Below, piece by piece: positions 20,852 through 32,326 of a stretch of 64,000 bases of DNA. This stretch comes from Sabethes cyaneus. Taxonomy: Eukaryota > Arthropoda > Insecta > Diptera > Culicidae. The position numbers were made by a program, and so were the translations under genes. How positions within the stretch are numbered: the first letter of the stretch is position 1; every line of letters starts with the position of its first letter. Below the pieces are notes generated by a model. It was given only the letters and a program-made list of their open reading frames with translations, did no database searches and was not told the DNA's origin. Location of the stretch: NCBI RefSeq assembly GCF_943734655.1, contig NC_071355.1:97650949-97714948 (forward strand), in the 5' to 3' direction.

Positions 20852-22032
20852 ACTGTAACATTCATAGAAAAAAACAAAGAACTGTAATTGGTGAACAAAG
20901 ACGCTCCGTTCCTAGTCCACCTAGCTACATAAAGGCACTTGATACTTTTTTGGCGATACTGTTATGATACAGATTTCGGAAGTCAAATTTGATATGGTGG
21001 ATGCAATTCTGCAATTAGCTTGCCAGTTTTCCAATTTGCAATTTAATAAAATCGAATAAAAGCTTTCTAACCTATAAAGTTTACGATTTATCGGTAAAAT
21101 TGAAAGAAATCATTATGTTAATAAACCTTCATTAACCTGTAATTTACTACAGACGATAAACAAATAAGAATGCGGTTATTCCAGTCCAGGAATGTATATT
21201 TTTCCTAGTCGTAGATAAGCCCAATCCTAATCGTAGGTGGGTCCATTAGAACGTAAATCACGTACCGGATATCGGCATTTCATAAATCCCGTCCATCATT
21301 TCTAAAAAGAAATAGTAAATCTGGTTATTTTCGTTTTCGTAAGCAACCGACCAAACCCTTTACCCACCGTGTTGGTTCCATACATGTTGATGACTTGATG
21401 TGCTGCTGCTGGTTGGCTTTGTTAAGCAACGACGGCAATCATCCGCAAGATCCGACTGTTCGGAATAACTAAGCTTTTCACAGATCGATGAACGGGCAAC
21501 TCCGGAAAACTGCAAACGTACTTCTGCCAATATTTGAACACTAGGAACAAGATTGCCCGGTTGATAGTATGTAAATTGTTGGTGTGTAGCTGAGACGAAA
21601 AATTTATTTAGCTAAACTATACCGTGGTATGTATCTAACAAACTTTACCTTGATTTCGTTGTCGGCATCGAAAACAACACGACATACCTTTTTGAAATTC
21701 TCGAACAAAACTGTTTTTATACTTGTTTACCGTTAATTGACCATTGACCACTCGCCGGCTCCCCGCTGTGCGTGAAATTTCTTACAAAAAAAAGGGCCGA
21801 ATGCAAAACCACACACAAACTGGCTTTAGGCTTTTTCTTGTAGAAGGGCCAAAGCACAAAATTGAAAACATGGTTGCCAATTGTTCATAAGGCTTTTTTA
21901 AAATTTTATTTTTAAGGCATATATAGTTTTCAAATAACTATGATGTTTAATATTACAAGAGCTTAAAGTTTAACCAAAAAACCAGTTTTTTTACATTTTG
22001 CACTTGGGCCCTATTGAAATGTTGCTCTTGAA

Positions 22033-23640
22033 ACTGTGATGAAAAGTGTGCTACTGATAATATCGCTAGTAATCTTATATCGATAATACCATCAAACTTT
22101 ATCGTCACGGAAAAGTATCGAAAATTGGAGGGTTTACAATGAAATCTTCTTCTTGGCTTGTTATTATTTTAACATTTTTGTTCTATTTCTTACGTATTTT
22201 TGCTTATACTGTCATATTATCGTTATTAATAACGATAAGAAAACTTTATCAATCGTTATAGATTTTGATCGGCATTTCCCATCATTACAACTCTCCCATC
22301 TGAGCTGACATTTGATTTAGCAGTGGCGCCAGTACCAGTTGTAGGAAAAGCAAATAGTATTTAATTTTTCATTTATTTCATATATGCTGCATATTTGTTC
22401 AAATTATGAATTATGCGCGGAATTATGTATTTAGAAACTATTTTTATATTATTCGTAGCGTCGATAACAACTCTACGTAAGCATTAGAATTCAAATAGGA
22501 ATCAACCAAGATTCATGGGTTTTCACCACGAAATTTTGGCAACTTTTCTCACCTACAAAATGTGTGACTGAACAAGTGTGCTCAAAATCCAACTTTCAAT
22601 GCAAAGGGCAATATATTGTGCTTTGCAAGAAATCTTTTCATTCTCGGAAAGTTCATAGCAAGCTGTCAAAATAATTCTGTATTGAGCGAAGCTGACGAAT
22701 TTTCGTTAATTGAATATCGATATTTTTCACATATCGATACGTATACTCAGCTGAGAGCATAATCAGCAAAAATGCTCGCATCACGTGACGATCTGCATTT
22801 TACATTTGTTTTATAACACTCCGTTTGACTTGTTTTATAACGTGTTAACATTTACAAAGCTGTTATATGCATGCCGCAATTAACTATTTCGAAAAAAAAC
22901 TATCGAGATTTCGTCCACGAATATCGGTACCAGTTATATCGATACATTATCGCCCAATGCTGACCTCGCCAAATATTGAAGGATGTGCTTTTGTCCAAAG
23001 CTGCCATACAAATAGATTAATTTCTATTGTTTAGATATTTGCAACCCCATTCCGTACTTCTTAAATTTTGTTACTATATTTACACATATTTTTATACTTA
23101 TGATATTCAATGAATTTATATAATACATATTTTTGAATGTAAGATGCTAAAAGACATTTTTTTATGTAGTTTTAGTTGCTAAAGCATCAGTAACAATTGC
23201 ACATATAAACCAAAAAATATTTGGCCACCTTTCCTTGTTCTCGTTGCGGTGATTGACGATGCGGGTTACCGCTGCAACAGGATGAAAATTTATGTAAATA
23301 ACCGCAATATTTGTAATTAGAAATGTGCGATGATTAAACTTATTCGAGTGAAATAAAAATAATTAATCTCAAATAGTTTTAGGTTCTGCTGGTTTGATCA
23401 CCAGAAATTTAATCAAAAAAAATCATTTCGTGGCCAGAAGCATGCACGCAGAACTTGTTAACAACTAAAGTTACTTCAGAACTTCATGTAGCATCCTATA
23501 GCTTTGAAGTATCTATGAAGTACTCACAGCACTTTTTAAAGCATTTAGTTCCACGTATACTTGATATACACTACTAATCAGCAAGAAAGTTCCACGGAAC
23601 TGAATTTGAACTAATTGTGAACTTTCGAGTTCGCGTGTCA
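22033..23640. promoter_or_regulatory. AT-rich stretch with four TATCGATA octamers
   Basis: TATCGATA occurs at 22078-22085, 22715-22722, 22732-22739 and 22937-22944. In Drosophila this is the DREF-binding DRE motif of housekeeping promoters. No nearby host ORF is visible downstream except the LINE. Apart from this the stretch shows nothing. Confidence 0.35.
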
Positions 23641-23762
23641 AGTAATATTTGAACTTTTGGTTGCTTGGGGAGTTGCATTCTTTGTCAGCAAACGTAAGCG
23701 ACCACCTCTCGGTCGTCGTACGAAATGCTAACAGCGAATTTTTTAAGCCGCTTAACGCGAAA

Positions 23763-25103
23763 ATGGCAGAATCATTCCATCGTATCGAAGAAAAAATATC
23801 AGAAAACGTGAATGACACTATTGTAGCAGAAATCCAAAGACACACAAATAAACTTTTGGAAAAGCATTTTGGAAACGCTTTTGCTACACTTGAATCAAAA
23901 ATTGACGCAATTGAATCATCAATTGAAGCCTCGTCAATTAGTAAGCTCAATTGTAGTATTGCAGCAAAAGAAGTACTAGACGAACTAAAAGTACTCTCTG
24001 CTGAAACCTCCAAAATGCATACAACACCAGTATCCGTCAATCACCTTAGTCTTTCTGAAGAGATGGAACGATCACTGCATCCGTCCGCACCTGTAAATGA
24101 CGCGAAAAATGACCCATCACAAAATTCCGGCTGGCGTATAGTAGGCAGCAAAAAAATCTGGAAAGCTGACTGGAGTTCTTTTGATTCCAGGCAACGAACC
24201 CGCCGCTTTCAAGAAAAACAGGCAGAAATTGCAGCGCGAAGACGCAGACAACAACGTAGACGACAGCGTAAAAATTCGGACAACATCAATAATAACACAC
24301 GTCACAATCATCACAATAACACTCAGCACAATAGCGAACACCGCAATGTCAGTAATAATATCTACAGTAGCAACGACTATGACAACACCAACAACAATAT
24401 CCATAGAACTGTCGAAAGCAATCAGCCAATGCTTCCAAAAAATTATGCATTACCTCTGGACAAGGACCTGCTGGCAGCTGCAAAACTTCAATTTTCTGGA
24501 CCACCAACAACGGACATAACATCCAAATTCATAAATTTCCAAAAAGGCGAAACAATTAATCCATATAGAACCGAAAACCAGACTAACACCACCCTGAACG
24601 AAAACGGAAATAACAACGCCAGCAATAACAATACCTCACACCCAGCTCCAGCACCTCCTCAAGACAGTCTATTTGAATGCGACCCAATGCGTCCACCTAT
24701 AGTCCGGCTCACTCAGCAGTCAACAAACGGCGACGGGCGCTTTCTGAAAGCTAGACTGCGCGACCCAAAAATAATGAAAATCGTCCGCCTGTACTTGGCA
24801 TATATGAAAGACCAGCAGCCGTCAGTCTGTATAGAAGGACTAACATCAACCAGCATTCGAATGCTTTTGGCATCCGAAGGACTCCCGACGTCTCCCGAAC
24901 ATCTAAAGCGCATCTTTCTAGAAGTCTACCAGGAATATGGACTTTTACCGCCGGAAGCAGAAGCTGACTTGCAGTCGTACAGACAATTTTTAGTAAGCGA
25001 ACGAACTCACCGCCTTCAGCAATTGCGCGAAAGTAACAATAAATTTTCGACAAGCGTTGTACCGTCACGTAAATCTTACAACGCGAATTTTCTCTACCAT
25101 TGA
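23763..25103 (+). CDS. LINE ORF1 (gag-like), about 446 aa
   Basis: The first in-frame ATG is at 23763; the frame is open further up from 23649 without one. Residues 1-90 form a helical, probably coiled-coil region (MAESFHRIEEKISENVNDTI). An Arg-rich stretch follows GWRIVGSKKIWKADW (about residues 120-165, RRRRQQRRRQRK). Next comes a long Asn/His-rich low-complexity linker, then a more ordered C-terminal region (PPIVRLTQQSTNGDGRFLKA) to the stop. ORF1 proteins of LINEs bind element RNA. Unlike typical jockey ORF1, no CCHC knuckles are seen, so the basic region may do this. Confidence 0.75.
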   Translation: MAESFHRIEEKISENVNDTIVAEIQRHTNKLLEKHFGNAFATLESKIDAIESSIEASSISKLNCSIAAKEVLDELKVLSAETSKMHTTPVSVNHLSLSEEMERSLHPSAPVNDAKNDPSQNSGWRIVGSKKIWKADWSSFDSRQRTRRFQEKQAEIAARRRRQQRRRQRKNSDNINNNTRHNHHNNTQHNSEHRNVSNNIYSSNDYDNTNNNIHRTVESNQPMLPKNYALPLDKDLLAAAKLQFSGPPTTDITSKFINFQKGETINPYRTENQTNTTLNENGNNNASNNNTSHPAPAPPQDSLFECDPMRPPIVRLTQQSTNGDGRFLKARLRDPKIMKIVRLYLAYMKDQQPSVCIEGLTSTSIRMLLASEGLPTSPEHLKRIFLEVYQEYGLLPPEAEADLQSYRQFLVSERTHRLQQLRESNNKFSTSVVPSRKSYNANFLYH

Positions 25104-28100
25104 CGCACAACACGGAAGAATTTGAATCACCAAACGACGACGCCCAGTCTAATGAAGAAGAAATTTTATCGACGCGCTCTTTGGAGCTAGTAAACGTAAA
25201 TGTAAGTAGTAATAATTTTCCAAAAATTTCTTCTGCACTAAAACAGAATGCGGCTGAAATTCTTGTGTATTGCCAGAATTTCAACCGCATGAAAAGTCCA
25301 GCCAAAATGAAGGAAATTCATCAAAATGTAATATCATCTTCTTTCAAAGTCATTCTTGGAACCGAAAGTAGCTGGGACGAAAGCGTCAAAAGCGAAGAAA
25401 TTTTTGGAAATCTATTTAACGTATTCCGGCACGACCGTAATTTGTGTTTAAGTCAGAAAAAATCTGGAGGAGGTGTCCTCATAGCTATAAACTCTGACTT
25501 TACTTCGGAAGAAATAATTACTAGAAAGCACATCGAATTTGAAAATATATGGGCCAAAGCAACCATATACGGCGAAGTACACATTTTTTCAGCCGTGTAC
25601 TTTCCTCCCGAATATGCTAATAAACAGTCTTATGAACTATTTTTCGAAGCAGTAGAAGACATTATTTCAAATATGGAACCCGAAGTAAAACTACATATTT
25701 ACGGCGACTTCAATCAGCGCAATGTGGACTTCATTGTAGACATTGACAATGAATCCATTTTGCTTCCAGTAGTAGGCGAAAATGAAACATTGCATTACAT
25801 TTTTGACAAAATTTCACAATTTGGCTTGCATCAAATAAATTCAGTCAAAAATAGTCAAAATGTTTATTTGGACTTACTTTTTACAAACTGCACAGACGAC
25901 TTTGCTGTAAATGCTTCACTGTCTCCCTTATGGAAGAATGAAGCATTTCACACAGCAATCGAATACTCAATTTTCACACACAATAGCGCTTACCCTACTG
26001 ACTTGGAATATGAAGAAGTGCCGGAATATAACAAAGCAAATTTTATAGAAATTAAGCGTAGACTATGTACAACAGAATGGCAACATGTGTTTTGTACTGA
26101 AGGAAATGTCGACTATGAAACAGAAAAATTCATCCTTTTCTTGAAGTGCCTTTTACACGAAACTGTACCAATGAAAAGAAGAAGACGAAGTAAACATAGT
26201 AAATGGCCTGTGTGGTTCAACCCACATCTAAAAAATCTTAAAAATAGAAAACAAAAAGCACACAAAAAATTCAAAAACGAAAACAATACCATTAACTTGA
26301 ATAATTATCTCAATATTAGCGAAGAACTCAACTCGGCCACTAAAATCGCGTATGAAGAATATAATAGTAAAGTCGAAAATGAAGTCAAATCATGCCCAAA
26401 AAATTTCTTTAACTATGTAAATACTAAATTGAAAAGTAGTAATTTCCCATCCCAAATGAAACTTGACGGGCTTATTGGAAATAATACTAATGAAATCTGC
26501 AACCTTTTCGCAAATTTCTTTCAAGAAGTATATACAACATTTACTGAAGAAGACCGCGACCAAGAATATTTCTCATTTATCCCCGAATTTTCTAACGACA
26601 TATCTGTCTCTCAACTATCAGAAATTGACGTATTTGAAGCACTCAAAGGCTTGAATGCGTCAAAAGGGCCGGGGCCTGACGGAATAGCACCCATATTTCT
26701 CAAAAACCTGGCCGAAGAACTTGCTACACCATTACAACGCCTATTTAACATGTCTCTGAAAAATGGAAAATTCCCGAAAATATGGAAATCTTCGTATTTA
26801 GTCCCTATCTTCAAATCAGGAACAAAATCAGACATCCGAAACTACCGTGGAATTGCTATTATCTCTTGCATTCCTAAACTATTTGAATCAATTATAAATG
26901 AAAAAATTTTTCAACAAGTAAAACACAAAATTACAAGTCAGCAACACGGCTTTTTTAAAGGCCGCTCTACTGCCTCAAATCTTCTGGAATTTGTAGCTTT
27001 TACTCTTAATGCAATGGACAGTGGCAACCACGTAGAAGCTATTTACACGGACTTTAGTAAGGCATTTGACAGAATAGACATACCATTATTAATCTTCAAA
27101 TTAGGCAAAATTGGAATAGAACCGAAGCTCTTGAAATGGCTTCAATCATATTTAACGGAACGTAAACAAATTGTTCGCTTTCAAAATGCCCTCTCGGACC
27201 CTATTCAAGTCACCTCTGGGGTTCCCCAAGGTTCCCACTTAGGGTCACTTCTTTTCATTTTGCACGTAAATGACATTTCCTACATACTTAACCACTCAAA
27301 AGTACTTGTATATGCAGACGACATGAAAATATATATGGAAATAAAAAATGCCCATGACGTCGCAGTATTTCAGAATGAAGTCAATGTATTCAACACTTGG
27401 TGCAACAAATCTTTACTAAACCTCAATGTAAAAAAATGTAACTCAATAGCATTTAGCAGGAAAATTCAAACTCCCTCTATTGACATATACTTAGGAAACA
27501 ATATTGTACCAAAATGTAAAATTGTAAGGGATCTAGGAGTAATCTTAGACTCAAAACTAACATTTACAGAACATTACAATACCATTATTAACAAAGCAAA
27601 TAGAATGCTGGGCTTTATCAAACGCTTCAGTCATAATTTCAAAGACCCATACACAATAAAACTTTTATACATTACATATGTAAGACCTATTCTGGAATAT
27701 TGCAATATTGTATGGCACCCACAGACCTCGTTACACGAAGGACGCATTGAATCTGTTCAGAAACAATTTCTACTATACGCGCTTCGAAAACTTAACTGGA
27801 CAGTATTTCCATTACCATCTTATGAAGCGCGCTGCATGCTTATCCATATACAAACACTTAAAGAACGTCGCGAACAAGCAATGCTTTACTTTATCAATGA
27901 CATTATTTCTCAACGCATCCAGTCCGCAGATTTGCTTGCTCAATTAAACTTTTATGCGCCGAGTCGTAACCTTAGAACTAGAAAAATATTTATGGAAAAA
28001 TCATATAAAACCAATTATGCGAAAAATGGACCAGTCAATAACATGATGCGTCTTTATAATCAAAATTGCGAAAGAATTGACATCACTATGTCCAGAATCC

Positions 28101-28138
28101 AAATTAAACTACGACTTAGCCATAGGAATAATGTATAG
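25100..28138 (+). CDS. LINE ORF2: APE endonuclease and reverse transcriptase, about 1,012 aa
   Basis: The ORF starts at a TTG overlapping the ORF1 stop, which suggests stop-restart or shift translation. The first ATG is near 25288. The endonuclease spans about residues 50-290 (ILGTESSWD, GGGVLIAI, HIYGDFNQRNVDF, FHTAIEYSIF). The reverse transcriptase spans about 500-830, with KGPGPDGIAP, QHGFFKGRSTASNLLEF, TSGVPQGSHLGS and catalytic YADD near residue 737. A C-terminal domain with RPILEYCNIVWHPQ and LPSYEARCMLIH is shared with the other LINE pieces of this window. The protein nicks DNA and copies the element RNA at the nick. Confidence 0.9.
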   Translation: MTHNTEEFESPNDDAQSNEEEILSTRSLELVNVNVSSNNFPKISSALKQNAAEILVYCQNFNRMKSPAKMKEIHQNVISSSFKVILGTESSWDESVKSEEIFGNLFNVFRHDRNLCLSQKKSGGGVLIAINSDFTSEEIITRKHIEFENIWAKATIYGEVHIFSAVYFPPEYANKQSYELFFEAVEDIISNMEPEVKLHIYGDFNQRNVDFIVDIDNESILLPVVGENETLHYIFDKISQFGLHQINSVKNSQNVYLDLLFTNCTDDFAVNASLSPLWKNEAFHTAIEYSIFTHNSAYPTDLEYEEVPEYNKANFIEIKRRLCTTEWQHVFCTEGNVDYETEKFILFLKCLLHETVPMKRRRRSKHSKWPVWFNPHLKNLKNRKQKAHKKFKNENNTINLNNYLNISEELNSATKIAYEEYNSKVENEVKSCPKNFFNYVNTKLKSSNFPSQMKLDGLIGNNTNEICNLFANFFQEVYTTFTEEDRDQEYFSFIPEFSNDISVSQLSEIDVFEALKGLNASKGPGPDGIAPIFLKNLAEELATPLQRLFNMSLKNGKFPKIWKSSYLVPIFKSGTKSDIRNYRGIAIISCIPKLFESIINEKIFQQVKHKITSQQHGFFKGRSTASNLLEFVAFTLNAMDSGNHVEAIYTDFSKAFDRIDIPLLIFKLGKIGIEPKLLKWLQSYLTERKQIVRFQNALSDPIQVTSGVPQGSHLGSLLFILHVNDISYILNHSKVLVYADDMKIYMEIKNAHDVAVFQNEVNVFNTWCNKSLLNLNVKKCNSIAFSRKIQTPSIDIYLGNNIVPKCKIVRDLGVILDSKLTFTEHYNTIINKANRMLGFIKRFSHNFKDPYTIKLLYITYVRPILEYCNIVWHPQTSLHEGRIESVQKQFLLYALRKLNWTVFPLPSYEARCMLIHIQTLKERREQAMLYFINDIISQRIQSADLLAQLNFYAPSRNLRTRKIFMEKSYKTNYAKNGPVNNMMRLYNQNCERIDITMSRIQIKLRLSHRNNV

Positions 28139-28567
28139 TATATAAGTAAACATTGTAATAATATTATTGTATGTAGTCTACAAATGCTTGACGAATAAAA
28201 CAACAATAAAACAACAGCATCAGAGTAGCATATAAGCACAGAGAACAGATTAACAGGCTCGAAGAAGGTAATCGATTTTGTGTGTATAAAATCTGTCGGT
28301 AGCACACTCCAGAAATAGTTTGCCAAACGCATCAAAAATATTCATGTATTTTTATCAATATTTCTTTGTGCTGGAGTTACATAGCAGCGATGGCAGCGAC
28401 ACCAAGATTTAGTTTGCCACTTACTGCTCGAGGGGTGCTCTATTGAAGGATTACTCGTAAATTACATAAAAACCTTTAACACACTTTTTGTCAATTACCT
28501 GATGGTAGTCTGTTCTCTGTGGTTTTAGCACGGTTACCGGAGCGATGCGTGCTTTCATATAAGTATG

Positions 28568-28671
28568 GACACAATGCATACGGGTTTTACTACGATGCAG
28601 AAATTTGACGGACAACCCATGGAAAAACTGTCAAATTGCCGCAACGTAGTAAAATCCGTATGCAATGTGTC
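28568..28671. mobile_element. small foldback element
   Basis: Positions 28568-28594 and 28645-28671 are inverted repeats (GACACAATGCATACGGG...), with one mismatch over 27 bp. The inner GTCAAATT / AAATTTGAC pair also matches. Confidence 0.7.
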
Positions 28672-28856
28672 TGGCTGGGCCTTTATTCGAACACGCGCAT
28701 CTGCGCCGTCTCCATTATGTTGCAGCCCCAAGAACAGCCCTGAAGACTTTTGTGCATGTACACTCAAAATATTCTGCACATAACTAATAGTAAATTTCCA
28801 TATGAAATTCCCTATTGTTATCATGAGCCGCATATAAACACAATCCTCCCAGAAAT

Positions 28857-28937
28857 ACACATAAAAATTATACGCATATGAATAGTATGTGCAATTATAC
28901 ACATAAAAAATATACGCATATGAATAGTATGTGCAAA
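28857..28937. repeat. two-copy tandem repeat of about 42 bp
   Basis: ATACGCATATGAATAGTATG and its flanks occur twice in direct orientation, 42 bp apart. Confidence 0.6.
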
Positions 28938-29532
28938 AGTTTCGCGTATCCATAAATTATAACTGTTTGCCACATAAAGTTCATTAACTGGGCACATTGC
29001 AAAAATCTATGTGTGGGACCCATAAAAACTATACGAAAAGTTTTCTCAGTGTATATTTTTTACATTTTAGTACTGTTCGTTCTAAACTTACGTAAAACTG
29101 TCAAGAGAAGAAAATTTTTTATGTTGCTCGTTAGTTAAGACACGGTGAAGACGAAATTTGCTTAAACATCAAGATGGAGATTAAAATTTAGCAAAGTTCA
29201 ACGCGATTATGAGTCTTTCCGGGATATTTTTTAATATTTTAGGAAAGTTTAACCGCGATTGAAATAAAGCTACGACAACGGCTCAGGCAACAACCAAATT
29301 TTCTTTGTGAGTAATCTCAAATCAAACGCTACAGTGAGCTCAGAGTGCACTCAAGCTTTTTACAAATGCAATAGTAAATAGAGTAGCATTTGGTGAAATA
29401 TTTTGCAATTGCATCGTGTATAATGTTTTTTCTTCAATTATAGAAATAGTTAAAGGACAATAAATGTCTTTTCGAGGTTTTTGCTGGTGCCAGCAACAAA
29501 CGCAGTGAGCTGCAACCCATTTCAGTGAAATT

Positions 29533-32326
29533 ATGTCTGAATATTCTAATTCGTCAAGCTCCCGAAAGGATGATACCGAAAAAACTCAAGACGAGCAACA
29601 ATCGCCCGTTTGTTCGCAACAGGCTGAACTACAGAAGGCAAAATGGATATGCGAGTATTGCACATACGAAAACTATCCTCAATCATTAAAGTGTACAATG
29701 TGCAAAGGACAGAAACCATTACTAAATGAGGATATTTTCAGGTGAGATTGGTTTTTATACTTTTGTGAATAAAAAAAAAGTTTCAACATTCATGGAATCA
29801 TTTTGTGTCGATGTCGAGTCTTAGCAAAAGAAGCTCTTGTAAATTAAACCGATCACAGATTAGTCACTGATTTGCAAAACCACTGGTTTATACACATAGC
29901 ACATCATATTGGTTAAATGTTTTACGAAAATTTCGTTGCATATCGCATAGAAACACAAATTTATTACATAAATATGTATATAAAAAGTTATTAATGAAAC
30001 ATGTAACAATTTGTTTTACAGACTTAGTCCTACACAGCAGCTTAATACAACAAGAAGATCTACGTCTAACCTTGCCAGTGGACCATCAAAAATGTCCCCG
30101 AGGCATGACGACAGTATTAATGAAGGTAGTCAAAAGTGGATCTGCAATGTGTGTACTTACCATAACCTACTTCAATCTCGGCGTTGCTTACAATGCAACA
30201 GCAAGTGGGAAAGCGAGGTGTTTACGAAGTCGTTTACCCAAAAATCTCAGTCCCAAAAAGCATCTCCGCCAAAAGTGATATCGGAATATGAAAGCTTGAG
30301 CGACCAGCTAAACGCAATGAACATTTTCCGCAGTTCTGGGGAAGATGATGTGGTTGATCTATTTTCACCCAGTAGCGGGTGCGCTAGGAGAAAACGAAAC
30401 AATTCTCCCGCTAACATTGATTCGCCAAGCGTGGATCGGGCAATAGATCGTTCAAAAGATTACTATTCCGGTGTAGGCAGCGAAGATGTGAAGGTCCAAT
30501 CCCCGACCGCAGTTTCGCCGATGAATAGCAGCAGCCGTATTACAACTAACACGGGAAAATGGTTTTGTTCAGTATGCACCTACGAAAACTGGCCGAAATC
30601 GTTAAAATGTTCAATGTGCTTACATCCACGTGAAACAAACAGTGGCCGTACTAGTCAAGCATCTGCGAGGCACTCACCAGATCACGATGAGAATGTAGCC
30701 AGTAATATTGTGGTAAACAATAAGCGCAACCAACAGCTGGTTCGTGACTTAGATCCAATGAATAATCATGATGTGTATCAGCAAGAACGGTATATGCGAC
30801 AGCTTAGAAGACAACCTGACTGGCAGTGGCTTAATGCTTGTATTGGGATTGCGGAAAACAATGTCGGAGCAGTGGAAACATATTTGGGTTGCGGTGGTGA
30901 TCCGAGTCGTGCTCTTACTCCTGCTGAAGTTAGCCTGCTCAATCATAACAACATAGCTTTCGATGTTGGCCACACGCTAATCCATCTGGCAATTCGTTTT
31001 CATCGTGACGAGATGCTTCCGTTACTATTGGCTCAAATTTCTGGTTCGGGACCAGGTATCAAAAGAGTACCTTCATATGTAGCTCCTGATCTTGCAAGCG
31101 ACATCAGGCGTCATTTCGCTCTTTCATTGTGTATTCGAAAAGTTGCATTCAACTGCCAGTATGTGAATGAACATGCAACCTTTTCGCTTCCTGCTGATAT
31201 TGAAGAACTGCCACTGGCATTACAAGAACAGCTTTATGAGGAATTGCTTGACCGTGATGCTCAAAAGCAACTGGAGATGCCTCCGCCGGCACTCAATTGG
31301 TCACTGGAAATCACTGACCGCCTGGGCTCTCGTTTAATGGTGCTATGGAATCGAAGCGCCGGTGATTGCTTGTTAGATTCTGCTATGCAGGCAACATGGG
31401 GTGTATTTGACCGTGATAATACGTTGAGGAGAGCTCTCGCTGATAGTCTGCACCAGTGTGGTCATTTGTAAGTAGTTACTCTTAGTTTATGAGTTCATTA
31501 ACATAAGAAATACTCCACCCTTTTTGTTATTTGTTGTTGATGTTATTGCGTTTTTAGTAACTTTTTATAAAAATATGTTTGCAGTTTCTATCCGCGTTGG
31601 AAAGAAAACGAAATTATTCAAGCTGCGCTGTTGCATTACACAGTATCTGAAACGCAACTGGAAGAAGATTGGAGCACTCTTCTTTCGCTAGCTAGTCAGC
31701 CTGGAGCGTCACTTGAACAGCTGCATATTTTCACTCTAGCGCACATTCTTCGTAGGCCTATTATTGTGTATGGGGTTAAGTACGTGAAAAGTTTTCGTGG
31801 TGAAGACATCGGATATGCACGGTTTGAGGGAGTTTACCTACCTCTTCTATGGGAGCAAGGTTTTTGTCTAAGCTCACCGATAGCCTTGGGGTATACTAGA
31901 GGTCATTTCAGTGCTTTGGTGCCGACAGAGCCATATTCACGTATTGACGCAGCCAGGGATGACAGAGAAGATATTACATTCTTACCGCTGATGGATTGTG
32001 AATCGAAGCTATTGCCTGTTCATTTTTTGAATAACAATGAAGTATGTTAAAACCACCACGTTGTACGATTGTTACTCAATATTCCTTTTAGATTGGCCAA
32101 GAGGAAACCATTATGCGCCAGTGGCTAGATGTATGTGAAACTGAAGGAGGTTTACTGGTTGCGCAACAGAAACTTCACAAACGTCCGCTTTTAGTAGCCC
32201 AAATGTTAGAGGAATGGCTCAACCATTATCGGAGAATAGCGTATGTGTTTTATGCCTACAGATACTTGTTCCATAACTATAACTTTTTATCCAATTATTC
32301 TTTGTAGAATTTCGAGGCTTTTTTAA
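29533..32326 (+). CDS. trbd: TRABID/ZRANB1-type OTU deubiquitinase, exons 29533-29741, 30022-31467, 31585-32041, 32092-32240, 32308-32326
   Basis: The spliced product is about 759 aa, close to the family (about 700-780). Three NZF zinc fingers bind ubiquitin: KWICEYCTYENYP (residue 37), KWICNVCTYHNLL (about 110) and KWFCSVCTYENWP (about 248). An ankyrin-like ubiquitin-binding region (residues 345-440) and an OTU domain follow. The OTU domain has catalytic Cys in SAGDCLLDSAMQATWG (about 518) and His in YTRGHFSALV (about 661). TRABID prefers Lys29 and Lys33 chains and acts in Wnt and immune signalling. Introns have GT...AG ends (GTGAGA, GTAAGT, GTATGT, GTATGT) and consistent phases. The last exon is only 19 nt (reading ISRLF, stop); without that splice the frame continues to 32307. 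The stop choice is therefore less sure than the rest. Confidence 0.93.

Larger units (their letters stand above)
18970..22032. mobile_element. 3-kb terminal-inverted-repeat element carrying gene-like fragments
   Basis: TTCAAGAGCAACATTTCAA at 18970 is mirrored by its complement ending at 22032, giving about 25 bp of inverted repeat with one indel. Both ends hold repeated AGGCC/GGGCC motifs (for example 18991, 19192, 19229, 19243 and 21796, 21846, 22007), which look like subterminal binding sites. No transposase is visible, and target duplication could not be settled. Two MITEs sit inside, at 19550-19798 and 19966-20369. Confidence 0.55.
23640..28215 (+). mobile_element. non-LTR retrotransposon of the jockey/CR1-like group, both ORFs open
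   Basis: Two ORFs overlap by a few bases at 25100-25103, and both lack internal stops over 4.3 kb. The 3' end has AATAAA-like runs (28193-28215), consistent with a short A-rich tail. The exact 5' end and target duplication were not found. Related but damaged copies lie at 33744-34440, 42529-42625, 43681-43815 and 49876-51590. Confidence 0.85.
28216..29532. other. intergenic and upstream region of the deubiquitinase gene
   Basis: It holds a foldback at 28568-28671 and a two-copy tandem at about 28857-28937. The rest is AT-rich with no clear promoter box. The 5' UTR of the gene at 29533 presumably lies in the last few hundred bases. Confidence 0.4.

Noticed and set aside
23649..23762. Extended N-terminus of the LINE ORF1 from a TTG
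   Set aside because: No ATG occurs before 23763, and TTG starts are not expected in eukaryotic host translation.
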